NCBI RefSeq assembly: GCF_900094595.1
Contig: NZ_FMAD01000014.1
Span: 1 to 64,000, forward strand
Direction: 5' to 3'
Length of the DNA: 64,000 nucleotides
Source: Cupriavidus alkaliphilus
GTDB lineage: Bacteria; Pseudomonadota; Gammaproteobacteria; Burkholderiales; Burkholderiaceae
Shown here: piece by piece, positions 34,689-43,584 of the stretch
Numbering within the stretch: the first letter of the stretch is position 1
Layout: every line of letters begins with the position of its first letter
The notes under the pieces: generated by a model
What the model saw: the letters and a program-made list of their open reading frames with translations, nothing else
What the model was told of the DNA's origin: nothing
Database searches by the model: none
Made by a program: the position numbers and the translations under genes

Positions 34689-34847
34689 TGCGTGGGCGTG
34701 CCGCCATCGTCTTGAAACAGCTTGCAGGCATTGTGGCACCCGTGACCGGACTACACTGTCAAAAACCAAACAATGTGCCGGCATATTGCGGCGCAGCAGC
34801 GTTGCTGTGATGCCGGCGCGAACGAACCCAGTCGCAAGGAGTCAGAC

Positions 34848-35198
34848 ATGACCTTCAACGGAAGCTGCCATTGCGGCAACATCGCCTTCGCGGTCGAGGC
34901 CGACAGCATTCCCAGCGTGATCCGCTGCAACTGCTCGATCTGCCGCCGGCGCGGCCACCTGCTGTGGTTCGTCCCGCGCGCGTCCTTCAAGCTGGACACG
35001 CCCGAGGGCAACGCCTCCACCTACCGCTTCAACACCATGAAGATCGCGCACCGCTTCTGCCCGGTGTGCGGCTGCGGCCCGTATGCGGATGGCCAGGACA
35101 AGGACGGCAAGCCGATGGCCGCGGTCAATGTGCGCTGCCTGGACAATGTCGACCTGGATAACCTCAAGATCATCGACTATGACGGACTACACCACTGA
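34848..35198 (+). CDS. GFA/CENP-V family zinc-binding protein
   Basis: A 116-residue GFA (glutathione-dependent formaldehyde-activating-like) domain protein with the zinc cysteines Cys7, Cys9, Cys27, Cys29, Cys32 and Cys71, Cys74, Cys76 (CHC, CNCSIC, CPVCGC). The family binds two zinc ions; catalytic claims for formaldehyde are doubtful for most members. The ATG at 34848 follows AAGGAG. The stop lies 20 bases inside the following glyoxalase-like gene, so the pair is translationally coupled and probably works together. Confidence 0.88.
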   Translation: MTFNGSCHCGNIAFAVEADSIPSVIRCNCSICRRRGHLLWFVPRASFKLDTPEGNASTYRFNTMKIAHRFCPVCGCGPYADGQDKDGKPMAAVNVRCLDNVDLDNLKIIDYDGLHH

Positions 35199-35622
35199 CG
35201 CGACGTTCCGCATCCTCGGCCTCGACCACCTGGTGTTGCGCAGCGCCGATGTGGACGCGCTGCGGCGCTTCTATGTCGACGTGCTCGGCTGCAGCGTCGA
35301 GCGCGAGCAGACCGACCTGGGCCTGACCCAGTTGCGCGCCGGTGGCAGCCTGATCGACCTGGTCACGCTCGATGGCCCGCTGGGCCGCGCGGGTGGCGCC
35401 GGTCCGGGCGCGCAGGGCCGCAACCTCGACCATTTCTGCCTGCGCATCGACCCGTTCGACGCGCAGGCGCTGCGCGCGCACCTGGCGGCGCATGGCATCG
35501 ACGCGGGCGAAGTGGCGCAGCGCTTCGGCGCCGAAGGCAAGGGACCCTCGCTCTATGTGCAGGACCCCGACGGCAACGTGGTCGAGCTGAAAGGACCGCC
35601 CACGCCGGTGACCGCACAGTAA
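35179..35622 (+). CDS. VOC (glyoxalase/dioxygenase superfamily) protein
   Basis: A 147-residue vicinal-oxygen-chelate protein with two beta-alpha-beta-beta-beta modules (ILGLDHLVLRSADVDALRRFY; LDHFCLRIDPFDAQALRAHL). Probable metal ligands are His17, His85 and Glu136 (VVELKGP). Its substrate is unknown; candidates include glyoxalase-, fosfomycin-resistance- or catechol-type chemistry. The ATG at 35179 overlaps the GFA-domain gene by 20 bases. It is followed 110 bases later by a pair of MFS transporter genes. Confidence 0.85.
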   Translation: MTDYTTDATFRILGLDHLVLRSADVDALRRFYVDVLGCSVEREQTDLGLTQLRAGGSLIDLVTLDGPLGRAGGAGPGAQGRNLDHFCLRIDPFDAQALRAHLAAHGIDAGEVAQRFGAEGKGPSLYVQDPDGNVVELKGPPTPVTAQ

Positions 35623-35732
35623 CGCGCGTTGCGGCCGGCGCGCCGCGAGCAGCCGGCGCGCGGCATCGCTACAATTTCCGACTGGCCCCAGGCGCGCCGC
35701 TTCTGTGGCGGCCATCCCCCGCCGGGCCCGCC

Positions 35733-37022
35733 ATGACCACACTCGAAGCCAGCACCGGCACGGACGCTGCCGACACCGATCCTGACGCCAGCCCGGCCCG
35801 CGCCGGACCCGCGCAGCCCGCCACGCCGCCGCGCCGGCTGGTGTGGATCCTCGGCCTGACCGAGACCATCTCCTGGGGCACGCTGTTCTTCGCCTTCACC
35901 GTCTTCATCGACCCGATGATCCGCAGCCTGGGCTGGTCCAAGCCTTTCCTGGCGGGCGGCTATTCGCTGGGACTGCTGGTGTGGGCGCTGTGCTCGTTCG
36001 CGGTCGGGCGGCTGCTGGACCGCGCGCCGGCGCGCAAGGTGATGGGCGCGGGCTCGGTGCTGGCCGGGCTGGGCCTGCTGCTGTGGGCGTGGACACCGTC
36101 GCAATCCGTGTTCCTGCTGATGTGGGTGCCGCTCGGCCTGGCCATGGCGACCACGCTGTACGAGCCCGCCTTCGTGGTGCTGCGCCAGGCCTATGGCGAC
36201 CAGTACCAGAAGCCGATCGTCGCGGTCACGCTGATGGCCGGCTTTGCCAGCACGATTTTCGTGCCGCTGGCGCAATGGCTGGTGCTGCATGTCGGCTGGC
36301 GCCCGACCCTGGTCGGCTTTGCTTTGCTTAACCTGCTGGTCTGCGCGCCGCTGCATGCGCGCATGCGCTACGCCCTGCATCCCTCTTACTCGGGCGCGGG
36401 CGCCGGCACGGCCGCCGCCGGCGGCCGCGACATTGCCCGCGCCACGCTGCGCCAGCCGGTGTTCTGGGCGGTGGTGCTGGCCTTTACCGCGACCGCGGTG
36501 GTGGCGTCGCTGCTCGGCGCGCACCTGATCCCGATGCTGACGGAGAAGGGCATGCCGGTGGCGCAGCAACTGGCGGTCGCGGCGCTGATCGGGCCGGCCC
36601 AGGTGGCGGGCCGCATGCTGATGATGCGCGCGGGCGTGCGCCACCCGGTGCGGCTGTCGCTGCCGGTCTATGCGCTGATGAGCGTCGGCCTGCTGTGCTT
36701 CGCGCTCGGGCATGGCGCATGGCTGATGGTGGCGGCCGTGCTGTACGGCTGCGCCAACGGCGTCAACACTATGCTGCGCGCGATGGCGATGCCCGAGCTG
36801 ATTTCGCGCCACCACTATGCCACCCTCAACGGCCTGATGATGACGCCGGTGCTGCTGATGCAGGCGGCGGCGCCGTGGCTGGGCGCGCTGCTGTGGCGCG
36901 CGGCCGGGGGCTACTGGCTGATGCTGTGGGTGATGCTGGCGCTGGCGCTGGCCGCGCTGCTGGCCTTCGGCTACGCGCTGCACCGGCGCGGGCTGCTGCG
37001 CGTGGAGGCAGGCCGCCCATGA
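35733..37022 (+). CDS. MFS transporter
   Basis: A 429-residue, 12-helix major facilitator permease with a soluble, Ala/Pro/Thr-rich N-terminus of about 35 residues. MFS loop features include GRLLDRAPARKVMGAG after the second helix (a degenerate motif A) and a central cytoplasmic loop near residues 210-235. The substrate cannot be read from the sequence. It overlaps the next MFS gene by ATGA, making a coupled two-transporter unit. Confidence 0.85.
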   Translation: MTTLEASTGTDAADTDPDASPARAGPAQPATPPRRLVWILGLTETISWGTLFFAFTVFIDPMIRSLGWSKPFLAGGYSLGLLVWALCSFAVGRLLDRAPARKVMGAGSVLAGLGLLLWAWTPSQSVFLLMWVPLGLAMATTLYEPAFVVLRQAYGDQYQKPIVAVTLMAGFASTIFVPLAQWLVLHVGWRPTLVGFALLNLLVCAPLHARMRYALHPSYSGAGAGTAAAGGRDIARATLRQPVFWAVVLAFTATAVVASLLGAHLIPMLTEKGMPVAQQLAVAALIGPAQVAGRMLMMRAGVRHPVRLSLPVYALMSVGLLCFALGHGAWLMVAAVLYGCANGVNTMLRAMAMPELISRHHYATLNGLMMTPVLLMQAAAPWLGALLWRAAGGYWLMLWVMLALALAALLAFGYALHRRGLLRVEAGRP

Positions 37023-38218
37023 CCGGCTCCCCGGCGTCCGCCGCCGCGCTGCCGGCCGGCCAGGTCGCGCGCGCCACGCGCGGCACCATGGCGCTGTTCT
37101 TCGTCAACGGCGCCACCTTCGCCACCTGGGGCGTGCATATCCCCACCATCAAGGCCCGCTTCGGCCTGTCCGACGCGATGCTGTCGCTGGCGATGCTGGC
37201 GGTGGCCGGCGGCGCCATCGTGGCGATGGGCCCGGTCGGGCGCTGGGTGGCGCGCGCCGGCAGTGCGCGCGCCTCGATGGCCGGCGGGCTGCTGTTCGCG
37301 CTGGCCACGGTGGCGATCCTGGCGATGCCTTCGTTCTGGCTGCTGCTGCCCGCGCTGCTGGCCTTCGGCATGACCAATGCGGCCTTCGATGTCGCCATGA
37401 ACGCGCAGGCCGCCACGGTCGAGGCCAGCCGCACGCGCCCGGTGATGTCGTCGCTGCACGGCATGTTCAGCCTGGGCGGCATGGCGGGGGCGGGCTTTGG
37501 CGGCCTGATGCTGGCGCTGGACGTGCCGCCGCTGGCGCATGCGGCAATGATGGGCGGCGTGACCGCGGCGGTGGCAGTGGCCACGCTGCCGGGGCTGCTG
37601 GCCGACCATCCGGTGCCGCCTTCCGCGCCCCACCATCGCGATCATGCGGTGCGGGCGCTATGGCTGCTGGGGCTGCTGGCCTTTCTCGGGCTGATCGGCG
37701 AAGGCGCGATGTACGACTGGACCAGCGTCTACATGCGCGACGTGGCACGCGCGCCCGACGGCTGGATCAGCCTGGGCTATGCCGCATTTTCGGGCGGCAT
37801 GGCGTGCGGGCGCTTCGGCGGCGACCGCCTGCGCGCGCGCCTGGGCGACAGCGCCACGCTGACCGGCAGCGCCTGGCTGGGCTTTGCCGGCATTGCGCTG
37901 GCCCTGGCGGTGCCGTTGCCGCTGGCCGCGCTGGCAGGCTTCGCGCTGATGGGGCTGGGCGCGGCCAATATGGTGCCGATCTTCTTTGTCGCCGCGTCGC
38001 GGCTGCCTGGCGTGGCGCCGGCGGAAGCGATTGCGCGCGTGGCGCGCTTCGCCTACGTGGGGCTGCTGCTGGGCCCGGTGCTGATCGGCGGGGTGGCGCA
38101 CCTGGCCAGCCTGCGCGCGGGCCTGGCGCTGGTGGCCGTGACCATGGGCTGGATCGCGCTGGCGGGGGCGCGCTCGGCGCGGCGCTACCTGCCGCCGCGC
38201 GCGCCGTCGCGCCGGTAA
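37019..38218 (+). CDS. MFS transporter, YbjJ-like
   Basis: A 399-residue, 12-helix MFS permease. The first helices read MALFFVNGATFATWGVHIPTIKARFGLSDAMLSLAMLA, the type seen in E. coli YbjJ-like transporters. A later GEGAMYDWTSVYMRDV segment is also typical of that group. Substrate unknown. Its start is inside the stop of the preceding MFS gene. It converges with the DODA gene with only four bases between the stops. Confidence 0.85.
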   Translation: MTGSPASAAALPAGQVARATRGTMALFFVNGATFATWGVHIPTIKARFGLSDAMLSLAMLAVAGGAIVAMGPVGRWVARAGSARASMAGGLLFALATVAILAMPSFWLLLPALLAFGMTNAAFDVAMNAQAATVEASRTRPVMSSLHGMFSLGGMAGAGFGGLMLALDVPPLAHAAMMGGVTAAVAVATLPGLLADHPVPPSAPHHRDHAVRALWLLGLLAFLGLIGEGAMYDWTSVYMRDVARAPDGWISLGYAAFSGGMACGRFGGDRLRARLGDSATLTGSAWLGFAGIALALAVPLPLAALAGFALMGLGAANMVPIFFVAASRLPGVAPAEAIARVARFAYVGLLLGPVLIGGVAHLASLRAGLALVAVTMGWIALAGARSARRYLPPRAPSRR

Positions 38219-38222
38219 GCGT

Positions 38223-39107
38223 TCAGGCCGCGGCGCGCAGCGGCGCCCCGGCGCCCATGCCTTCGAACACGAAGCTGTCCATCGCCAGCACGCCATAGGT
38301 GACCTCGTCCGCCACCCGCGACACCGTGGCCGGCCCCGCCAGCACCGGGTCAGCGCCCTCCGGGCCGAGCGCCGCGCCCAGCGCCACATAGAACGGCAGC
38401 AGGTGTTCGTCGGTCGGGTGCGCCCGGCGCGCATAGGGCGCCTGGGCACGGTAGTCGGCAATCAGGCGGGTGTCGCCGGTGGCCAGGGCCTGGTCCAGCG
38501 CCTCGCCCATCCACTTGCGGAACGCTTCGACGTACGGCTCGGCCTGCGGGCCGTGCTGTTCACGTCGGCCGCCGCCAAACACTTCCTGCAGGTTGTGCGT
38601 GAAGCTGCCGGAGGCCAGCACCAGCACGCCCTCGTCGCGCAGCGGTGCCAGTGCGCGCCCGATCGCGATCTGCGTCGCGGGCGGCAGGTAGGGATTCAGC
38701 GCCAGCTGCACCACCGGCATGTCGGCATCGGGGAAGAAGTGGCGCATCGGCATCCAGGCGCCATGGTCGAGCGGGCGCTCGTCGTCGTGGCCGACAAAGC
38801 CCGCGCCGGGAATCGCCGCCGACTCGACCAGCGCCTTCACGCGCGCCGCCAGTTCCGGCGAACCCGGCGCGTCGTAGCGCAATGCGTACAGCTCGCGCGG
38901 GAAGCCGCCGAAATCGTGCCAGGCCTCCTGGCGTTCGCGGCTGGTGACGGCGAGCGTGCTGTAGATCCAGTGCGCCGAAATCACCAGCACCGCGCGCGGC
39001 CGCTGCGCGCGCAGCCGGGCGCCCAAGGCCTCGAACGCGGCACCGGTGGGGCCGGGATCGATGGCCAGCATCGGCGAGCCGTGGGAGATATAAAGCGAGG
39101 GAAGCAT
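38223..39107 (-). CDS. DODA-type extradiol aromatic ring-opening dioxygenase
   Basis: A 294-residue LigB-superfamily protein of the 4,5-DOPA dioxygenase (E. coli YgiD) type. N-terminal LYISHGSPMLAID supplies a metal-binding His; GFVGHDDERPLDHGAWMPMRHFFPDADMPVVQLALN contains further conserved histidines, and LVLASGSFTHNL follows. Members bind zinc or iron and open catechol-like rings; the natural substrate here is unknown. The ATG at 39107 starts directly before family similarity, with GAGGGAAG upstream. Confidence 0.88.
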   Translation of the reverse strand: MLPSLYISHGSPMLAIDPGPTGAAFEALGARLRAQRPRAVLVISAHWIYSTLAVTSRERQEAWHDFGGFPRELYALRYDAPGSPELAARVKALVESAAIPGAGFVGHDDERPLDHGAWMPMRHFFPDADMPVVQLALNPYLPPATQIAIGRALAPLRDEGVLVLASGSFTHNLQEVFGGGRREQHGPQAEPYVEAFRKWMGEALDQALATGDTRLIADYRAQAPYARRAHPTDEHLLPFYVALGAALGPEGADPVLAGPATVSRVADEVTYGVLAMDSFVFEGMGAGAPLRAAA

Positions 39108-39377
39108 GGCAATACCGCCTTCAAACGGTTTGTGTACTGGCTTCCAGTTTGGCGAAGAACGGCGGCGCTCGCGGACGCCGTTTGCGGACACCTCATGCAA
39201 AAAAATTGAACCCGCGGCACGCTCCGTGGCCCGGCCCACACAAGCCGTGCCGCACCGGCACCGTGGCCGATGCGAGAGGCTTATGCTGCAGCCGGAAGCC
39301 CGCTACAGGCGCTTCGCAGGAACTTCCGCAACGCAGACGCCACGGCGCTTTTCCCGCGCGCATGGCAGGAGACTCAG

Positions 39378-39716
39378 GTGGCCTCGCGCAACCCGCGCCG
39401 TGCCGGACGGCACAACCGCATCCCCGGCCAATGGTGGCAGCCGGGCGTCTACGGCAGCATGCCCGCCGTCGCGCTATGGATTCTGGCGCGGCTGCCGGCC
39501 GGCCTGCTGCTGTCCGTGACCGGCATGCCGGCCGCGGCCGCCTGGTTGAACCTGGCCGGGGACACGGTATTCGTGGCGGGCTGGGTCGCCAGCGCCCTGC
39601 TGCTGTGGCTCACGCGACGCCGCCCCGCCCCCGTCCGCTCGGCGGATGCCGCCACCCCCGCCGAGAGTTCGCCAAAGCCCGACCACCGGGCGACTGAACC
39701 TGCACTGCCCGGCTGA
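39378..39716 (+). CDS. Hypothetical two-helix membrane protein
   Basis: A 112-residue protein not assigned to a known family. It has a basic N-terminus (ASRNPRRAGRHNRIPG), a WWQPGVYGSMP turn, two hydrophobic helices (AVALWILARLPAGLLLSVTG and LAGDTVFVAGWVASALLLWL) and an acidic/Pro-rich tail. The GTG at 39378 has AGGAG eight bases upstream; the frame continues to an ATG at 39270 without supporting features. It precedes the MHS transporter by 47 bases and may be co-transcribed. Confidence 0.55.
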   Translation: MASRNPRRAGRHNRIPGQWWQPGVYGSMPAVALWILARLPAGLLLSVTGMPAAAAWLNLAGDTVFVAGWVASALLLWLTRRRPAPVRSADAATPAESSPKPDHRATEPALPG

Positions 39717-39763
39717 AGTCGCGCACGAGGGCGCGGCGGCCCGGGATTAAGGAATCGCTTAAT

Positions 39764-41104
39764 ATGGCGATTTCCCTGCATGAGCAACGCTTCATGACCG
39801 CGACTACCGCCCCCGTTCCAGAACTGACCAACGCCACCCGACGCAAGGCGATTATCGCCGCCACCATCGGCAATGGCCTGGAGTGGTTCGACTTCACCGT
39901 CTACAGCTTCTTTGCCGTCATCATCGCCAAGCTGTTCTTTCCCACCGGCAATGACCTGACCTCGTTCCTGCTCACCGTCGCCACCTTCGGCGTGGGCTTC
40001 TTCATGCGCCCGGTCGGCGCCATCGTGCTGGGCGTCTATGCCGACCGCGTCGGCCGCAAGGCGGCGCTGACGCTGACCATCCTGCTGATGGCGCTGGGCA
40101 CGGCCATCATCGGCCTGGCCCCGACCTACGACCAGATCGGCCTGTGGGCCCCGGCGCTGATCGTGATCGCGCGCCTGATCCAGGGCTTTTCCGCCGGCGG
40201 CGAAGTCGGCGGCGCCACCGCCTTCCTGATCGAGCACGCGCCCGACGCCGAGCGCGGCGCCTATGCCAGCTGGCAGCAGGCCAGCCAGGGCATCTCGTTC
40301 ATGCTGGGCGCGGCCATGGGCGCGCTCGTCACCAATGGCCTGTCGCCCGAGCAGATCGACGCCTGGGGCTGGCGCATCCCGTTCCTGTTCGGCCTGCTGA
40401 TCGGCCCGGTGGGCATGTATATCCGCTCGCACCTGCACGAGCCGCCCGAGTTCGAGGCGCGCCAGGCCGCCCGCAAGGCCGCGCAGGTAAAGTTTTCGCC
40501 GCTGTCGCAGGTGCTGCGCGACCACCCGCGCGAAGTGCTGGCGGGCCTGGGCGTGACCATCCTGTGGACGGTCTGCACCTACGTGCTGGTGTTCTACATG
40601 CCGTCGTACGCCAAGCAGCAGCTGGGCCTGCCGCTGGGCGCCACGTTCCAGTCGACCGCGCTGTGCGGCGCCATCATCCTGGCGCTGTGCCCGCTGATGG
40701 GCATGCTGTCGGACCGCGTCGGCCGCAAGCGCATGCTGGGCGTGGTGGCGCTGCTGATCGGCGTGCTCGCCTATCCGCTGTTCCACTGGCTCAATGTGGC
40801 GCCGACCACGCAGACGCTGCTGCAGGTGCAGATCGTGCTGGGCATCCTGCTGGCGGCCTTTACCGGCCCGGCGCCGGCGGTGCTGGCCGAGCAGTTCCCG
40901 ACCGAGGTGCGCTCCACCGGCCTGTCGCTGGCCTATAACTTCGCCGTCACCATCTTCGGCGGCTTTGCCCCGCTGATCGTGACGTGGCTGATCGAGTCGA
41001 CCCAGAACAAGCTGGCGCCGGCCTACTACGTGATCGCCGCCGCCGTGGTGAGCTTTGTCGCGCTGGTGTTCATGCACGACCGGACCGGCAAGCGCCTGGC
41101 CTGA
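39764..41104 (+). CDS. MFS transporter of the metabolite:H+ symporter (MHS) family
   Basis: A 446-residue MHS-type permease close to citrate/alpha-ketoglutarate/proline-betaine symporters. Signature words are IGNGLEWFDFTVYSFFAVIIAKLFFP, GFFMRPVGAIVLGVYADRVGRKAAL (motif A), RLIQGFSAGGEVGGATAFLIEHAP and QFPTEVRSTGLSLAYN. The FPTEVRSTG word and ending favour an organic-acid substrate, but this is inference. The ATG at 39764 has AAGGA upstream; an ATG at 39794 is also possible. A strong terminator follows. Confidence 0.88.
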   Translation: MAISLHEQRFMTATTAPVPELTNATRRKAIIAATIGNGLEWFDFTVYSFFAVIIAKLFFPTGNDLTSFLLTVATFGVGFFMRPVGAIVLGVYADRVGRKAALTLTILLMALGTAIIGLAPTYDQIGLWAPALIVIARLIQGFSAGGEVGGATAFLIEHAPDAERGAYASWQQASQGISFMLGAAMGALVTNGLSPEQIDAWGWRIPFLFGLLIGPVGMYIRSHLHEPPEFEARQAARKAAQVKFSPLSQVLRDHPREVLAGLGVTILWTVCTYVLVFYMPSYAKQQLGLPLGATFQSTALCGAIILALCPLMGMLSDRVGRKRMLGVVALLIGVLAYPLFHWLNVAPTTQTLLQVQIVLGILLAAFTGPAPAVLAEQFPTEVRSTGLSLAYNFAVTIFGGFAPLIVTWLIESTQNKLAPAYYVIAAAVVSFVALVFMHDRTGKRLA

Positions 41105-41125
41105 GCGCGCCGCGCGTCTGCATCG

Positions 41126-41154
41126 AAAAAGCCAGCCGCGAGGCTGGCTTTTTT
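41126..41154 (+). terminator. Rho-independent terminator after the MHS transporter
   Basis: AAAAAGCCAGCC, loop GCGA, GGCTGGCTTTTTT: a 12-bp stem with flanking A and T runs, 22 bases after the stop. It could also serve the convergent gene on the minus strand. Confidence 0.92.
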
Positions 41155-41184
41155 GTGGCCGGCGGCTGGCCGCTCGCGTGCGGC

Positions 41185-41541
41185 TCAAGCGTCCTCGTCG
41201 CCTTCCCGATAGATATTGATCACGTGCCGGGCCTCGAAACAAAGCGGCATGCCGGGATTCATCTCGTCGGTGCAGTACGGCTGGTTGTCGAGTTCGCCGG
41301 TATAGAGCGCGCCTTCGCGTCCGGTCACATTGACCCACATCCGCTCGACGTGGACTTCCTCGTTGCCATCCTCGTCCGCGACGAGGATGCGGAAGATCAG
41401 CTTGACCTGCTGGCCCGCGGCAAGCGCGTCGCGTTCCGCGCGCGGCGGCATCCAGAAGGTGTCGGGGTGGGCGGCGGCGATGGGCTCGGCGTCGTCGAGC
41501 TCCCATCCGTCCTCGTCCAGGGTGGTCAATCGCATGTCCAT
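41185..41541 (-). CDS. Small acidic protein, DUF2314-like
   Basis: A 118-residue acidic protein. The pattern HPDTFWMPPRAERDALAAGQ, KLIFRILVADEDGNEEVHVERMWVNVTG, LYTGELDNQPYCTD and PGMPLCFEARHVINI resembles the DUF2314/DUF2185 group (an E-x-M-W-V strand, then a G-x-L-x-N-x-P turn). Function unknown; some relatives are immunity-like proteins, but no toxin gene is adjacent. The ATG at 41541 has AAGG six bases upstream; an ATG at 41535 is the alternative. Confidence 0.65.
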   Translation of the reverse strand: MDMRLTTLDEDGWELDDAEPIAAAHPDTFWMPPRAERDALAAGQQVKLIFRILVADEDGNEEVHVERMWVNVTGREGALYTGELDNQPYCTDEMNPGMPLCFEARHVINIYREGDEDA

Positions 41542-41646
41542 TTTCAGCCTTCCGCTATCTCTCAGGTGCGGGCATGATCGCAGCAAATGCGCCGGCCGGC
41601 GAGAGCCAGACCGGCGCCCCATTCATTCAATACTGGAAAGGTACGC

Positions 41647-42273
41647 ATGACGAGCAACAAGGAAGCGCTGGCCGCGCCGGTGCGCTGCGGCTGGTGCGGC
41701 ACGCTGGAGGACTATTGCCACTACCACGACACCGAGTGGGGCTTTCCGGTGGCCGACGACCGCCGGCTGTTCGAGAAACTGTGCCTGGAGGGATTCCAGT
41801 CCGGCCTCAGCTGGCTGACCATCCTGCGCAAGCGCGAAGCCTTCCGCAAGGCGTTTGCCAATTTCGACATCGAGAAAGTCGCGCGCTTCACCGAGCGCGA
41901 TATCGCGCGCCTGCTGGGCGATGCCGGCATCGTGCGCCATCGCGGCAAGATCGAGGCCGCGATCAACAATGCCCAACGGGCCCGCGAACTGCTGGAATCG
42001 GAGTCATCGCTGGCGGCCTACTTCTGGCGCTTCGAGCCCGATCCCGCCAGCCGGCCGAAGGTGCTGACGCCAGAGGTACTGCGCACCATGGCCATTTCGC
42101 CCGAGTCCACCGCGCTGTCCAAGGACCTGAAGAAGCGCGGCTGGCGTTTCGTCGGCCCCACCACGATGTATGCGCTGATGCAGGCCATGGGCCTGGTCAA
42201 CGACCACCAGGAAGGCTGCGCCACGCGCGCGCAGGTGCTGGCGGCGCGCAAGGTATTCAAGGTGCCGCGCTAG
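41647..42273 (+). CDS. tag: DNA-3-methyladenine glycosylase I
   Basis: A 208-residue Tag-type glycosylase removing 3-methyladenine from alkylated DNA. Zinc ligands match the E. coli pattern: Cys14 (RCGW), His27 (YHDTEWG), His187 and Cys191. The catalytic/binding Glu48 lies in LEGFQSGLSW. RGWRFVGPTTMYALMQAMGLVNDH is the conserved C-terminal block. It is followed by a palindrome-rich intergenic segment. Confidence 0.95.
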   Translation: MTSNKEALAAPVRCGWCGTLEDYCHYHDTEWGFPVADDRRLFEKLCLEGFQSGLSWLTILRKREAFRKAFANFDIEKVARFTERDIARLLGDAGIVRHRGKIEAAINNAQRARELLESESSLAAYFWRFEPDPASRPKVLTPEVLRTMAISPESTALSKDLKKRGWRFVGPTTMYALMQAMGLVNDHQEGCATRAQVLAARKVFKVPR

Positions 42274-42651
42274 CCGGTATACGGGCCGCCGCGTATACGT
42301 GGCGGCCAGGTACTACCGCCACGCGCAATGGTCCTGGCTGTCGTCTTTATATTGTTTACGTATGTAAACATAGTAGTAGTAGGTAAACCTCGCTGCGGGC
42401 CGTGGATAAGTCACCTTTTTCCTTCCGGCTCAGTGACTTGCAGCAAAGATAACGGCCCCGGGATAACCCTGATTTCCCGGGACAAGACGCCGGCAACGTA
42501 TACATCTGCCGCGCGCCCCCATGAGTTGTTCGTATACGTTTCACAGCGCATCCCCAACCGCGACACAGCTTGTCCGGCCGGTTATCCCCAGCCTGGGCGA
42601 AGCTGTCCACAGCCCGGCTCAACCCTCGGCAGCGGCTGCGCCCACGTATAC
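42274..42651. repeat. Intergenic cluster of CGTATAC palindromes and DnaA-box-like words
   Basis: GTATAC occurs five times (42277, 42293, 42498, 42532, 42646), mostly as CGTATACG-like palindromes; the copy at 42293 is the centre of a near-perfect 24-bp palindrome (42284-42307). Two single-mismatch DnaA boxes occur: TTATCCACG on the minus strand (42401-42409) and TTATCCCCA on the plus strand (starting about 42582). An A/T-rich patch lies at 42343-42392. AAGTCAC/GTGACTT arms (42408, 42433) form another hairpin. The flanking genes are convergent, so this is not an ordinary promoter gap. Function unknown. Confidence 0.6.
42353..42370. promoter_or_regulatory. Perfect 7-4-7 inverted repeat, protein-binding site candidate
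   Basis: TGTTTAC-GTAT-GTAAACA inside an A/T-rich patch between convergent tag and the CDF gene. The form suits a dimeric DNA-binding protein (TetR, GntR or a ParB-like protein), but no regulator gene is adjacent. Confidence 0.5.
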
Positions 42652-43584
42652 CGGGTCGACGTGCGTCATCACGTTCAGCACATGGTGGTGTTCCAGCGTG
42701 CGGCGCCGCGCTTCCACGGCGATGGCATGGCCCTGCGCCACGGTCAGGGTGGCGTCGATCTCGAGGTGCACGTCGACCAGGACCTGGTCGCCCATCTTGC
42801 GCGTGCGCAGTTCGTGCAGGCCCAGCACGCCGGGCGTGGCCAGCATGGTCGCGCGGATCGCGGTGACGGTTTCCTCGTCGGCGGCGCGGTCCATCAGGTC
42901 GTTGAGCGCGTCCCAGCCGAAGCGCAGCCCCATGCGCGCCACCATCAGCCCGACCACGAGCGCCGCGATCGGGTCGAGGACGTGGTAGCCCAGCAGGTTG
43001 CCGCCGATGCCGAGCGCCACCACCAGCGAAGACGCCGCATCGGAGCGCGCATGCCAGGCGTTGGCCACCAGCATGCTCGACCGCACCCGCCGCGCCACGG
43101 CCAGCATGTAGCGGAACAGCAGTTCCTTGGACGCCAGCGTGGCCAGCGCCACCCACAGTGCCACCGGCTGCACCGGCTGCGCGCCGCCCGCGGACTGCAG
43201 CTTGCCCAGCGCCGCCCACAGCATGCCGGCCCCCACCGTCAGCAGCAGCACGCCCAGGGCGAGCGACGCGGCGGTCTCGAAGCGCAGGTGGCCGTACTGG
43301 TGATCGGCATCGGGGTCCTTGCGGCTTTGCCAGCCGGCGGCCAGCACGACGAAGTCTGAAAGCAGGTCGGACAGCGAATGCGCGGCGTCGGCGATCAGCG
43401 CCTGCGAGCCGGAGATCACGCCCGCGACCGCCTGCACCGCGGTCAGGCCGATATTGACCGCCACGCTGACCAGCGTGCTGTTCCGGCCGGCGCGATGGCG
43501 CGCCTCGGCTTGCGCCGCGGGAGGGGCGTCGTCGTCGGGCAGGCTGCCCGGTTTTGCGCGCATGCGGGGCGAGTGCGAATCCAT
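42619..43584 (-). CDS. Cation diffusion facilitator (CDF) metal exporter
   Basis: A 321-residue CDF transporter with six hydrophobic helices. Metal site A is formed by HSLSD in helix 2 (ADAAHSLSDLLSD) and HARSD in helix 5 (ANAWHARSDAASS), i.e. His/Asp pairs as in FieF/MamM rather than the His-rich Zn-only type. The C-terminal cytoplasmic domain has the fold marks GVLGLHELRTRKMGDQVLVDVHLEID and ends in a His-rich TLEHHHVLNVMTHVDP. It exports Zn(II), Fe(II) or related ions by proton exchange. The last CGTATAC word of the flanking segment lies within its final codons. Confidence 0.9.
   Translation of the reverse strand: MDSHSPRMRAKPGSLPDDDAPPAAQAEARHRAGRNSTLVSVAVNIGLTAVQAVAGVISGSQALIADAAHSLSDLLSDFVVLAAGWQSRKDPDADHQYGHLRFETAASLALGVLLLTVGAGMLWAALGKLQSAGGAQPVQPVALWVALATLASKELLFRYMLAVARRVRSSMLVANAWHARSDAASSLVVALGIGGNLLGYHVLDPIAALVVGLMVARMGLRFGWDALNDLMDRAADEETVTAIRATMLATPGVLGLHELRTRKMGDQVLVDVHLEIDATLTVAQGHAIAVEARRRTLEHHHVLNVMTHVDPVYVGAAAAEG

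Noticed and set aside
42328-43359. 343-codon plus-strand frame starting in the CGTATAC segment
   Set aside because: Most of it is antisense to the CDF exporter and the first ~90 codons cross the palindrome-rich gap without protein-like character.
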